Assembly (NCBI RefSeq): GCF_005048855.1
Contig: NZ_SUME01000005.1
Location: forward strand, 186,001 to 250,000
Direction: 5' to 3'
DNA from: Sphingobacterium olei
GTDB lineage: Bacteria > Bacteroidota > Bacteroidia > Sphingobacteriales > Sphingobacteriaceae
DNA length: 64,000 nt
The stretch's first letter is position 1. The number at the start of each line of letters is the position of its first letter. Below, in pieces: positions 8,168-17,369 of this stretch. Both the position numbers and the translations under genes were made by a program. The notes under the pieces were generated by a model. That model ran no database searches, was not told the DNA's origin, and saw only the letters and a list, made by a program, of their open reading frames with translations.

Positions 8168-9907
8168 ATGTATTCTGATAACCCATTAATTTTAAATTTA
8201 CTCTCTTTATTAAAGCAATTTGGTATAAGGAGGATTGTTATTTCACCAGGAAGTAGACATTTTTCTATTATTCACTCGATGGAGAACGATCCTTTTTTTG
8301 ATTTGTATTCTGTGGTGGATGAACGTAGCGCAGCCTTTTTTGCTTTGGGATTGATACAGCGGTATAATGAACCTGCTGCTGTATGTTGTACCTCAGGCAC
8401 CTCGGCCATTAATTACGGTTCGGCCGTCGTAGAGGCATTTTATCAGCGTTTGCCACTGCTGTTGTTAACCGCGGATCGATTGCCGGAATTTCTAGGGCAG
8501 ATGGAAGACCAAATGTTTAAGCAAGATGATGCTTTTCATCATTTTATAAAATATCATGGTCAACTCAAGCAAATTTCTAATTCATTCGATGAATGGTTTT
8601 GTAATAGAGTGATTAATGAAGGCTTACTAGCACTGAACCATCATGGGCAAGGGCCAGTACAATTAAATATTCCGATTGAAAATCATCATTTGGATACCTT
8701 CGCGCAAACAAATTTACCTGCCGTAAGGAAAATAACTCGGTATTTTTCATACGAAAGAACAGAGGTTTGGAATGGGATTGCTAATTCTTTACGAGGTAAG
8801 AAGGTTATGATTATATGGGGACAAACGCATCATACTGCCCCGGAATTGAGAGAGGTGTTTAATACTGCTGTCAAACAACTTGGTGCAGTCGTCCTAACAG
8901 ATAATCTATCTAATTGGAATGGAGATAATACACTGGATGATACTTTTTTATTGTTACGCGCATTAAAACGTAGCGAAAAGAGCGAATTTTCACCCGATAT
9001 AGTAATATCGATGTTTGGAAATTATGTATTTAATGGAGAGATAAAAGGACTTCTTCGACCACTCGGTAAGAGTTTTGAGCATTGGCTTATTGATCCCTCT
9101 GGAATAATATGTGATCCATTTAAACGACTTACACGTATTTTCGAAATGAGAGAAGATGTTTTTTTTAGTCAAATTCTTACCGCTGGGATTGAAAGTAAAA
9201 GTGATTATTATGAAAAATGGAAATTAATTTCAGATATTTTGGAGGAACCAAAGGTTCCCTATAGCGAGCTTTATGCAATTGGTGATTTTATAAAGTCCTT
9301 GCCGAAAAATGTGGATTTACATATTGCTAATAGTTCGCCAATTCGCATGTTTTCGACATTTAAATTGGATCCGACCATCAAAGTTTATTGCAATAGAGGT
9401 GTAAATGGAATTGATGGCTGTATGTCAACCACCGTAGGATTTTCTGCAAATACTGATAATCCTGTATTTCTCGTCATAGGTGATCTGACATTTTTTTACG
9501 ATATGAATGCTCTGTGGAATAGACATTTAGGTTCCAATATACGGATATTGCTTTTGAATAATGAGGGTGGCGCTGTTATGCACATGCCTCTTCACGACCG
9601 TATGGCAAGTATTTTACCTAAGCATGTTTCGGCGGGGCATGGCACATCTGCAAAAGGATGGGTGGAGTCATTAGGTATACGTTATATTTCTGCAACAAAT
9701 GAGAGAGAATGTCAAGACGGTGTACAGATATTAACAGACAATTCATATACGGGTGCAGTTGTTTTGGAAGTTTTTACACAGAAGGAATCTGATGTGAAAA
9801 TTTTAAAAGAGTATTTTAAAAGCTTAAATAGAGAAACTCTTATGGACAAGGTAAAGATGAAAGCTTCATCTAAGATTAAAGGAGTTTTGAAACATTTTAA
9901 TATTTAA
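8168..9907 (+). CDS. MenD-like thiamine-diphosphate enzyme in the EPS cluster
   Basis: A 579-residue protein resembling 2-succinyl-5-enolpyruvyl-6-hydroxy-3-cyclohexene-1-carboxylate synthase of menaquinone synthesis. MenD-like signatures are SPGSR (26-30), VVDERSAAFFALG with the ThDP-activating Glu52, TSGTSAINY, LLTADRLPEF, DQMFKQ, NSSPIR, CNRGVNGIDGCMST, and GDLTFFYDMNAL followed by NNEGG (ThDP/Mg site, from about 438). The Lys-Arg pair present in E. coli MenD near its residues 292-293 is not clearly matched, so the acceptor may differ. The neighbours are export and glycan genes, not men genes, so I infer a two-substrate carboligation that builds an unusual glycan residue or side group, perhaps with the SDR two genes on. 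It could instead be the housekeeping menD. The substrate is unknown. Confidence 0.75.
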   Translation: MYSDNPLILNLLSLLKQFGIRRIVISPGSRHFSIIHSMENDPFFDLYSVVDERSAAFFALGLIQRYNEPAAVCCTSGTSAINYGSAVVEAFYQRLPLLLLTADRLPEFLGQMEDQMFKQDDAFHHFIKYHGQLKQISNSFDEWFCNRVINEGLLALNHHGQGPVQLNIPIENHHLDTFAQTNLPAVRKITRYFSYERTEVWNGIANSLRGKKVMIIWGQTHHTAPELREVFNTAVKQLGAVVLTDNLSNWNGDNTLDDTFLLLRALKRSEKSEFSPDIVISMFGNYVFNGEIKGLLRPLGKSFEHWLIDPSGIICDPFKRLTRIFEMREDVFFSQILTAGIESKSDYYEKWKLISDILEEPKVPYSELYAIGDFIKSLPKNVDLHIANSSPIRMFSTFKLDPTIKVYCNRGVNGIDGCMSTTVGFSANTDNPVFLVIGDLTFFYDMNALWNRHLGSNIRILLLNNEGGAVMHMPLHDRMASILPKHVSAGHGTSAKGWVESLGIRYISATNERECQDGVQILTDNSYTGAVVLEVFTQKESDVKILKEYFKSLNRETLMDKVKMKASSKIKGVLKHFNI

Positions 9908-9922
9908 GCATGTGCCTAGATT

Positions 9923-11452
9923 ATGAGTACAAGTAACAATAAGCGTATAGCCAAAAACACATTATTCCTTTTTCTTAGGATGTTGGTGACGGTTATGGTT
10001 TCGTTGTATACATCAAGAGTTGTACTGGATGTTTTGGGAGTACGTGATTATGGATTGTATTCCGTTGTTGGAGGTGTAGTTCTTTTGTTTTCTTTTATTA
10101 GTACTACGATGGCGTCATCCACGCAGCGTTTCTTAAATTTTGAGAAGGGAAGAGGAGATACGAATCGTGTAGAGAGGTTATTCGGTACTAGCCTTTTCGT
10201 TCATATTGTGCTTGGTTTATGTCTTTTTATAATAGTCGAATCTGCGGGATTATGGATGTTGAACAAAAAACTGAATATTGATTCGGAGCGGTTGACGGCT
10301 GCGAATTGGATTTTTCATCTTTCCACTATTTCTTTTGTTTTTACAATTTTAAATGTTCCGTTTAGGGCGGCGATAATTGCTAATGAAAAGATGAATGTTT
10401 TTGCTTTGATTAATGTAGTAGAGGTGCTATTGAAACTAATTATTGCAATTAGTATTCCTTTTTTCAGAGGCGATAAACTCATATGGTACGGAGTATTAGT
10501 TTTGTTGTCCACTCTCATTGTAAATGCAATGTATAGCATCTATTCTAAAAGGAAATTCCTCGAATGTAAAGGGAAGATTTGTAGAGATAATGAATTTCTA
10601 AAATCAATATTTGGATTTTCTTCTTGGACTTTGCTGAGCGGTTTTTCAATTGTACTGAGAAATCAAGGCCTAAGTATATTATTAAATATATTCTTTGGGA
10701 CAACAGTAAATGCGGCTCAGGGAATCGCGAATCAGGTTAACACAGTTATAACTGGATTTGCTGCCAATTTTACTCAAGCGGTAAACCCCCAAATAGTTAA
10801 GGATTACGCCGCAGGACGAATGAAAGAGATGCGCAATATGGTGATGTTTAGTTCACGGGTGTCGTTTATTTTAATTTTTTTAATAGCATTTCCAATTTTT
10901 GTCGAGGCAGATGTGATCCTTAAGATTTGGTTAACGACAGTTCCTGAGTACACTGTGTTTTTTACGCGTTTAGTGTTGGCTCAGGCATTGGTTGAGTCGT
11001 TTGCATCTGTACATTCTACGGCACAAGGTGCCACAGGTAAAGTAAAATTATACCATTTTACATTAAGTTTGCTAGGAATATTAAACCTGCCTTTAAGCTA
11101 TTTTGTTTTAAAAGCAGGAGCAGTGCCTTACTCTGTTTTGATCATTTCCATTATAATATCTGGAATGATTTCGATATCTAGATTAATATTTTTACGCAAG
11201 TCAATTGGATTATCACTGGTTAAATATTTTTATGATGTAGTGTTAAGGTGTTTAGGAATATTCCTAGTTTCTATTCCAATACCTCTTCTGTTAAAGATAA
11301 GACTAAATGATAGCCTGTTAAATACTTTTTTAATTAGTCTCCTATCGGCTCTAATTATTGGAGTTAGTTCTTTTTGGATAGGAATAAGTTCGATAGAGCG
11401 AGATAGGTTAACTGGAAGTATTAAAGCTAAATTCAAATTAAATAGGTTTTAA
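9923..11452 (+). CDS. Wzx-like oligosaccharide flippase
   Basis: A 509-residue polytopic membrane protein of the polysaccharide flippase (MOP) superfamily. It starts with a short basic segment and RIAKNTLFLFLRM, then about 12-14 hydrophobic helices; LYTSRVVLDVLGVRDYGLYSVVGG in the first 60 residues is typical of Bacteroidota Wzx proteins. It should flip the undecaprenyl-linked repeat unit to the periplasmic face for the Wzy polymerase. It lies 15 bases after the MenD-like gene and 3 bases before the SDR gene, so these are one operon. Substrate specificity cannot be read. Confidence 0.9.
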   Translation: MSTSNNKRIAKNTLFLFLRMLVTVMVSLYTSRVVLDVLGVRDYGLYSVVGGVVLLFSFISTTMASSTQRFLNFEKGRGDTNRVERLFGTSLFVHIVLGLCLFIIVESAGLWMLNKKLNIDSERLTAANWIFHLSTISFVFTILNVPFRAAIIANEKMNVFALINVVEVLLKLIIAISIPFFRGDKLIWYGVLVLLSTLIVNAMYSIYSKRKFLECKGKICRDNEFLKSIFGFSSWTLLSGFSIVLRNQGLSILLNIFFGTTVNAAQGIANQVNTVITGFAANFTQAVNPQIVKDYAAGRMKEMRNMVMFSSRVSFILIFLIAFPIFVEADVILKIWLTTVPEYTVFFTRLVLAQALVESFASVHSTAQGATGKVKLYHFTLSLLGILNLPLSYFVLKAGAVPYSVLIISIIISGMISISRLIFLRKSIGLSLVKYFYDVVLRCLGIFLVSIPIPLLLKIRLNDSLLNTFLISLLSALIIGVSSFWIGISSIERDRLTGSIKAKFKLNRF

Positions 11453-11455
11453 GAA

Positions 11456-12328
11456 ATGTTAAAAAAAATCATTCCGCAATTTATCAGAAAGAAAGTGAAT
11501 AAATTTCTGCATAAGAAGTTTGCATATGTAGAGGCAAGTGTACCGTATCAGATAAACCAAATTGAAAGTAATCAACGGTTAAAAAATCAGATTGCTATTG
11601 TAATAGGCGGTAGCGGTGTGATCGGTCGGTCTATTGCTTGTAGATTAGCAATTGATGGGGCTAAAGTGTACGTATGCGGCACCACGAGGGAAAAGGCTGA
11701 GAAGGTCGTGCAGGAGATCATAGCTTTAGGGGGAGAGGCTGTTTCGTGTGTGATTGATTTCTTTTCTGAGACGGATATTAAAGAAAAGATCGCCGGTATT
11801 TATAGTACAGAGAAAAGAATTGACATCCTAATCAATAGTGCAGGTGGAAGTTCGCGAGAAAAGAATGCATCAATAGATAAATTACCCACTGAAGTAATAG
11901 ATACCATTTTGACAGTTAATCTGCGTGGAACAATACTTTGTTGCAGGGAAGCTTCGAAATATATGCTACTTCACAAGAAAGGAAAAATTGTCTGTATCAC
12001 ATCTGTAATAGGAGATAAGGGGAAAGCAAGATTTTCAGAATATGCAGCAGCAAAAGCAGGAATTATTGCCTTTGTAAAGTCAATAGCGATGGAACTCGGA
12101 CCAAAGGGAATTCGCGTGAATTGTGTATCTCCTGGGATAGTTCAGAGGGGGTTGATAAATAAGGAACAGATTGATAAATTGAAAAAGACAAATTATTTGG
12201 ATGATTATGGGAGGCCAGAGGATATAGCTAATATGGTTGGGTTTCTTGTATCCGGTGAAGCTGAATTTGTAACCGGACAGAACTTTATTGTGGACGGTGG
12301 ACGTTCGTTGGGACTTAAAGGGGATTAA
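11456..12328 (+). CDS. SDR-family NAD(P)-dependent oxidoreductase of the EPS cluster
   Basis: A 290-residue classical short-chain dehydrogenase/reductase. The cofactor motif is GGSGVIG (51-57), the NAG-type motif appears as NSAGG (about 127-131), and the active site has Ser183 with Tyr196 and Lys200 in YAAAK. The end VTGQNFIVDGGRS is typical of FabG-like members. The first 45 residues are an extra basic, partly amphipathic extension not needed by the fold. It begins 3 bases after the flippase gene. The likely role is reducing a keto group, or oxidising a hydroxyl, on a sugar or side-chain precursor; a link to the product of the MenD-like enzyme is inference. Confidence 0.88.
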   Translation: MLKKIIPQFIRKKVNKFLHKKFAYVEASVPYQINQIESNQRLKNQIAIVIGGSGVIGRSIACRLAIDGAKVYVCGTTREKAEKVVQEIIALGGEAVSCVIDFFSETDIKEKIAGIYSTEKRIDILINSAGGSSREKNASIDKLPTEVIDTILTVNLRGTILCCREASKYMLLHKKGKIVCITSVIGDKGKARFSEYAAAKAGIIAFVKSIAMELGPKGIRVNCVSPGIVQRGLINKEQIDKLKKTNYLDDYGRPEDIANMVGFLVSGEAEFVTGQNFIVDGGRSLGLKGD

Positions 12329-12359
12329 GTATTCGTTGTGAAATACTTATTGGATTTCA

Positions 12360-12734
12360 ATGATTTATTTTAAAGCTATAAAAATGATAAGGATTCTAAT
12401 AGAAATAGTAATGTTATTTGGGGGACTCTATTTGATCGTATTTCGAATGAGAATATTTAGTTCTATAAGTAGTTTGGGACCAAGGCGTATTTTAATTTGG
12501 ATCGGAAAACCACTAATACATTGCAATTTTACCAGTATAATAAAAATTTTACGGGAGGGGCAATTACTGGGGGAGCTGCAGATATTTCCCAACTTTTTTA
12601 GTAGGCCGGTGATGCGGTTTAATCCGTATTCAACACCGAATCCTCAAATTTTTATTGGCTCTAGCTCTACATCTCTTTGGGGCGGTGTACGCGGTATTTG
12701 TGGATATAATGCAGCGAGATCATTAAATAGATAA
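12360..12734 (+). CDS. Unrecognised small ORF between SDR and pyruvyl transferase genes
   Basis: A 124-codon ORF; a second ATG at 12384 is also possible. It encodes one N-terminal membrane helix (IRILIEIVMLFGGLYLIVF) followed by a basic, Pro- and Ser-rich segment with no motif I recognise. It lies 31 bases after the SDR gene and 17 bases before the pyruvyl transferase gene, and has the same AT-rich composition. It may be a real small membrane protein, or the stump of a larger modification enzyme whose end was lost. I do not assign a function. Confidence 0.45.
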   Translation: MIYFKAIKMIRILIEIVMLFGGLYLIVFRMRIFSSISSLGPRRILIWIGKPLIHCNFTSIIKILREGQLLGELQIFPNFFSRPVMRFNPYSTPNPQIFIGSSSTSLWGGVRGICGYNAARSLNR

Positions 12735-12751
12735 AAGTTAAAAAATAAAAT

Positions 12752-13891
12752 ATGAAAATCGGAATTCTTACATTACCGCTTCATACGAATTACGGAGGGA
12801 ATTTGCAAGCATATGCATTGATGACCGTATTGAAGGAGATGGGACATGAAGTGTGGTTAATAAACAGGCAAGGAGCTAGGATACCTAGATGGAAATTGCC
12901 CTTGGCCATTATAAAAAGACTATTAATGAAATATGTTCTTAATAAGAAGGATATAGAGATTTTTGTTGAAGCAAAAATACGAAAGGAATACTCCATTATT
13001 AGTCAATATACCCAACCATTTACAGAGAAGAATATACAGCCGCAAACGAAGGCTGCCTATTCAACAAGAAATTTATCTAGGGTCGTAAGCCGATGCCAGT
13101 TTGATGCAATAGTTGTCGGGAGCGATCAGGTTTGGAGACCCGCATACACCTCTAATATTGAAGATTACTTTTTGGGTTTTTTAAAAAGTAATAAAACCAA
13201 ACGCATATCCTATGCTGCCTCATTCGGTACAGATGAATGGGGATTTTCCGCAGAACAAGAAGTACAGTGTGCTAAGTATTTAAAGTTATTTGATGCAGTT
13301 TCTGTTAGAGAGAGCTCAGGTGTAAAATTCTGTAATAAACATTTTGATATTGATGCACAACACGTTCTAGATCCTACGATGCTTTTGGAAGTTTCTAAAT
13401 ACTTAGAGTTAGTAGAACCTGTTCGGAATGAAGCAAAAGCAGAAGGTGTTCTAGTTTATATTTTAGACGAAACTTCGGACAAAACAGCAGTGATTGAAAG
13501 TGTCTCGAACCTCTTACAGAAATCTATTTTTCGAGTGAATAGTAAAACTGAAGATAAGTCGGCCACTCTCCAAGATAGGATTGCTCCACCTACTGAAAAG
13601 TGGATAAAAGGATTTTATGAAGCTGATTTTATCATTACTGATTCATTCCACGCGTGTGTTTTTGCTATACTTTTTAATAAGCCGTTTCTAGTGTATGGTA
13701 ATCAATATCGTGGTGTTGCTCGATTTTCTTCTTTGCTTTCAATGTTCGATTTAACAGATAGATTGATTTTTTCTGCAAAGGATTTTAAATCTGAAGAGAT
13801 ATTGAAGGAAATAAACTGGGAAAATGTTAACGCAATTTTGGAATTGAAAAAAAGAGAAGCTAGAGTATACTTAAATAATATCTTAAAATGA
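12752..13891 (+). CDS. Polysaccharide pyruvyl transferase family protein
   Basis: A 379-residue member of the family that transfers pyruvate from phosphoenolpyruvate to sugar hydroxyls, usually as a ketal. Visible family features are the N-terminus IGILTLPLHTNYGGNLQAYAL, FDAIVVGSDQVWRP (about residues 115-130), RISYAASFG, AVSVRESSG, and the C-terminal FIITDSFHACVFAILFNKPFLVYGN. The pyruvyl group would give the polysaccharide negative charge. The stop overlaps the next glycosyltransferase start by four bases (ATGA), so the two are translationally coupled. The acceptor sugar is unknown. Confidence 0.9.
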   Translation: MKIGILTLPLHTNYGGNLQAYALMTVLKEMGHEVWLINRQGARIPRWKLPLAIIKRLLMKYVLNKKDIEIFVEAKIRKEYSIISQYTQPFTEKNIQPQTKAAYSTRNLSRVVSRCQFDAIVVGSDQVWRPAYTSNIEDYFLGFLKSNKTKRISYAASFGTDEWGFSAEQEVQCAKYLKLFDAVSVRESSGVKFCNKHFDIDAQHVLDPTMLLEVSKYLELVEPVRNEAKAEGVLVYILDETSDKTAVIESVSNLLQKSIFRVNSKTEDKSATLQDRIAPPTEKWIKGFYEADFIITDSFHACVFAILFNKPFLVYGNQYRGVARFSSLLSMFDLTDRLIFSAKDFKSEEILKEINWENVNAILELKKREARVYLNNILK

Positions 13892-14928
13892 CGACTCCGT
13901 GTGTTAGCATAATAATTCCTATATATAAGGCAGAGGAATATTTACCACAATGTATAGATAGTATATTATCTCAAACATTCGATGATTTTGAAGTATTGTT
14001 GATAGATGATGGTTCCCCTGATAAAAGTGGAGAATTATGTGACGAATATGCAGCCAAAGATGATAGAATTAGAGTGTTCCATAAAGAAAATACAGGTGTA
14101 AGTTCTTCTCGAAATCTAGGACTTTCTGAGGCAAGAGGTAAATGGGTAACTTTTATAGATAGTGACGACTGGATAAATGCAGACTATTTAAAGAAACTGA
14201 TGTTATATGCGCAATTGGATATTCAGATTGTTCTGGGAGGTTACAAGAAGCAATCTTTAAGAGTACAACAGATTTTTACCAGCGGTAATGATTTAAATTA
14301 CTCGAAAGCCGATATTCATCTCTTTTTCCAAGATTTTATTTCTACTTATATCGTTAGAACGGTTTGGGGGGGGCTTTATTTATCTTCGATAATAAAAAAT
14401 AAAGAGATTTATTTTGATGAAACTTTAGCTATCGGAGAAGATACGATTTTTAATTTTATTTATATAAATGCGATTGATGGCAGTTTAACTGTTTCAAAAA
14501 CCTCGAACTATAATTGGCGGCGTGTCGAGGGTGCTGAATCTTTATCTCAAAATCTAAATATAGAAGGATGGTATAAATATATAGACACATTCTATCCGAT
14601 GCTAATTTTACATGTTAAGGAGTGTCAGAAGTCGTCAAATATAAAGGAAGGTTTGGTCGCCGACTGTTGTACGTTGGTTTTTATGCTTTATCGCCGAGGA
14701 TATGTTCGTAAAAGTCAATTAGAAAGAGTTTATTCTTTTCTTCCATTAGTGTCGGGTAAAGTGAATATTCAGCCTTTAAGAGGAAAAGGAACAGTATTTA
14801 TTTTGATTGGACTTCTATTTAAATATAGTAAAAGTACAGCCATAAGTCATTTTGTTTTAAAATTGAGTTTTTTTCTTTTGATGTTTAAACAGAATGCGTG
14901 TAAAGGTAAGATATTAAGATTTGCTTAA
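13888..14928 (+). CDS. GT2-family glycosyltransferase
   Basis: A 346-residue GT-A fold enzyme that probably adds one sugar of the repeat unit on the cytoplasmic face. It starts with VSIIIPIYKAEEYL, carries LLIDDGSPD (Asp40-Asp41) for nucleotide binding and the metal-binding DSDD at 91-94. The segment GEDTIFNF in the middle is a feature of this subgroup. The C-terminal third has hydrophobic stretches that may touch the membrane. Its start overlaps the end of the pyruvyl transferase gene by four bases. Donor and acceptor are unknown. A 128-base gap with no visible gene follows. Confidence 0.9.
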   Translation: MTTPCVSIIIPIYKAEEYLPQCIDSILSQTFDDFEVLLIDDGSPDKSGELCDEYAAKDDRIRVFHKENTGVSSSRNLGLSEARGKWVTFIDSDDWINADYLKKLMLYAQLDIQIVLGGYKKQSLRVQQIFTSGNDLNYSKADIHLFFQDFISTYIVRTVWGGLYLSSIIKNKEIYFDETLAIGEDTIFNFIYINAIDGSLTVSKTSNYNWRRVEGAESLSQNLNIEGWYKYIDTFYPMLILHVKECQKSSNIKEGLVADCCTLVFMLYRRGYVRKSQLERVYSFLPLVSGKVNIQPLRGKGTVFILIGLLFKYSKSTAISHFVLKLSFFLLMFKQNACKGKILRFA

Positions 14929-15056
14929 TGATATGTCAGGAAGATTATTAATTTTATTCATATTAAAGTGTAAAAGAGAGATGATACATGTTGTTAGCTT
15001 TGTTGAAAAATATCTCTTCTGATAGACCTTGAAAGTGTGTTAATATCAGATAAACT

Positions 15057-16343
15057 ATGGTTATATATATAATAATATCTACATTTTTTGTTATAGCTGC
15101 TTTCTTTAATTTTAAGAGGTCGTTGTTCTTTTGGTCGGCGTTTTCAATATTTTTCGATTTGGCGACATGTCTAAAGTTTTCTCCTCCGTCTTTAACGGTT
15201 ACGTTTGCACTAAATACTTTTTTTATTTTATTCTATTTAACAAAGAACCCTGCTAAGAAATTAATTAATCCATTTACTAGTGCATGTTTAATTTTGCTAT
15301 TTTCTTATGTGTTCTCAGCAATTTTTCCAACTAACAGACTAGGCGAATCAATACTGAAAATATTTCAGTTCGTTGTAAATGAATTGATCATTGTACATGT
15401 CATTTTTGCGTCTGTCAGGAATCCGAAAGATTTAAAATTTTTAATCAAGTGTTTGTCTATTTCAATTTTGATATCCTTGATATATGGTCTGTTTACCTAT
15501 GTTACTAAATCTAATCCCATTATTGACTATGAAATTTCTATATCAAGCTCTCAAACGGAAGAGATAAAAATGATATCCTATATGAATACTGAACGTGGGA
15601 TAAGACTCCAATCCTTGTTTATGAGTCCATTTATTTTTTCATTAACTATAGTTTCATATTTATACATGATTTTGATCGCTAATACTTTCTTTAAGTCTTT
15701 TTTAAAACTAAATAATAAGTATTTGATTGGCTTAATCATCTTAGTTACTATTTCGGTTTTTTTATCTAATTCTAGGTCTACAATTTTGCCATTTATTACC
15801 ATTACTCCTTTGTTATTATTGAAGATGCCAAAACGTTATAAAAGTATAATTATAATTGGAAGCGTATTATTAGTATTATCGTTACCTTTTGTAATAGATA
15901 GATTAGAGATCATTACCTCGGTTTTTGATTCTCAATCTAAAGCAATCTCTGGAAGCTCGGTTTCAATGCGAGAGAATCAGTTTGCTATTGCATTAAGAAG
16001 TTTTTTTGAATCTCCAATATTTGGACATGGGTACGGTTATACTGACATTCTTAGAAGTAGTAATTTTGATCTCTACGGAGCAGAAAGTGTTTGGATTCCA
16101 CTTTTAGTAGAACAAGGGCTGATAGGAGTTATTTTATATTTGTTGTTTTTTAAAGGGTTGGTCTCTATTGATAAATTCGAAAATAAAAGAATATTAGTTA
16201 TATCCATACCACTTTATTATCTATTGTTGGTTACTATGAATGGGGCAGTTAATATCAGTCTATATATAGTGTTTCTAAATTTAGCAATTTTATATAAATT
16301 GTTTTTATATCATGATATCTGGAAAAGAAATAAAAGTAAATAA
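15057..16343 (+). CDS. Wzy-like polysaccharide polymerase / O-antigen ligase family protein
   Basis: A 428-residue integral membrane protein with about ten or more hydrophobic helices. A large loop near residues 290-345 contains SVSMRENQFAIALRSFFESPIFGHGYG, the pattern of the periplasmic loop in O-antigen ligase/polymerase proteins (Arg and FGHG-type motif). In a Wzx/Wzy pathway it would join flipped repeat units into a chain. It is very AT-rich. The next gene starts 32 bases before its stop, so translation is coupled. As the only such protein in the cluster it is the natural polymerase candidate. Confidence 0.85.
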   Translation: MVIYIIISTFFVIAAFFNFKRSLFFWSAFSIFFDLATCLKFSPPSLTVTFALNTFFILFYLTKNPAKKLINPFTSACLILLFSYVFSAIFPTNRLGESILKIFQFVVNELIIVHVIFASVRNPKDLKFLIKCLSISILISLIYGLFTYVTKSNPIIDYEISISSSQTEEIKMISYMNTERGIRLQSLFMSPFIFSLTIVSYLYMILIANTFFKSFLKLNNKYLIGLIILVTISVFLSNSRSTILPFITITPLLLLKMPKRYKSIIIIGSVLLVLSLPFVIDRLEIITSVFDSQSKAISGSSVSMRENQFAIALRSFFESPIFGHGYGYTDILRSSNFDLYGAESVWIPLLVEQGLIGVILYLLFFKGLVSIDKFENKRILVISIPLYYLLLVTMNGAVNISLYIVFLNLAILYKLFLYHDIWKRNKSK

Positions 16344-17331
16344 TTGTCGAATTTCAATTATTATACCTGTTTATAATGCATCAAGTTATTTACGACGGTG
16401 TCTGGATAGTTTGTTGTGCCAAACCATTCAACAATTTGAAGTTTGGTTAATAAATGACGGCAGTACTGATGGGTCGGGTGATATTTGTGATGAGTATGCC
16501 AAATATTATCCTAATTTTTATGTTCACCACGATAAAAATAACGGTGTTAGTTATGCTCGTAATATAGGAATAGAAAATGCTATCGGAAAGTATATCACTT
16601 TTGTGGATGCAGATGATTATGTAGAAAATAATTTTCTACAGATGATGCTTCCGCATAATAATGAAGATTTTTCTGTGTGCGGTTGCAAAATCATTCGTTA
16701 TGATGGAAGTATAGATGTAGAGAATATAAGCTGTTTTGACTATGAGCAAGAACCTTTTAATTCTATATTAAATCATCATCTTGCTCGAACTGTTTGGGGA
16801 AAGATGTTTAAAAGAGAATTAGTTAATAGAGGCAATTTAAGATTCGATACTTCATTAAGAATAGGCGAGGATACTCTATTTATTCTTAATTTTTTATGTA
16901 ATGTACAGTCTGTTTATATAAGTGATGAAATAGGATATATATATATTAAGCCACAATACAAAATTAATAAATATAGGATGACGCCCTATGAGCTGATTAA
17001 TCTTTATAGGCAATTTCGCTTTATCGAAGTCAAGCTAGAAGAAAGCGGATATCCCATTCAGAGTTTAAAGAAAAATAATAAAAAAACTGTTGGATTTAAT
17101 TTGCTTACGTTACTGTATTTGTCAGGTAAATATTCTTTTTCTGAAAGGCATAATTATATTTTAGACTTTAAATATATTGGAAAATCTGTAGATGGGAATA
17201 TCGGGCTATCAGGGTATCTAGGTAAAATTTATAACCTTTTTGAAGCAGTACCTTCTCCTCGCTTGCAGGATATTTTTTTATGTTTTGTTATGAGATTAAT
17301 TTGGTTTAAGGCGAAAGCTTTAAAGAGTTAA
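16312..17331 (+). CDS. GT2-family glycosyltransferase
   Basis: A 339-residue GT-A glycosyltransferase similar in layout to the one at 13888. ISIIIPVYNASSYL is followed by LINDGSTDGS (Asp49) and the metal motif DADD (99-102), then GEDTLFILNF. The start at 16312 overlaps the polymerase gene by 32 bases; the domain begins at about residue 14, so this ATG is reasonable. It should add one residue to the lipid-linked repeat unit. The donor is not evident. Confidence 0.9.
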   Translation: MISGKEIKVNNCRISIIIPVYNASSYLRRCLDSLLCQTIQQFEVWLINDGSTDGSGDICDEYAKYYPNFYVHHDKNNGVSYARNIGIENAIGKYITFVDADDYVENNFLQMMLPHNNEDFSVCGCKIIRYDGSIDVENISCFDYEQEPFNSILNHHLARTVWGKMFKRELVNRGNLRFDTSLRIGEDTLFILNFLCNVQSVYISDEIGYIYIKPQYKINKYRMTPYELINLYRQFRFIEVKLEESGYPIQSLKKNNKKTVGFNLLTLLYLSGKYSFSERHNYILDFKYIGKSVDGNIGLSGYLGKIYNLFEAVPSPRLQDIFLCFVMRLIWFKAKALKS

Positions 17332-17369
17332 TAAGAAAGGTCTTTTTATCAAATAAATAATTAATAATA

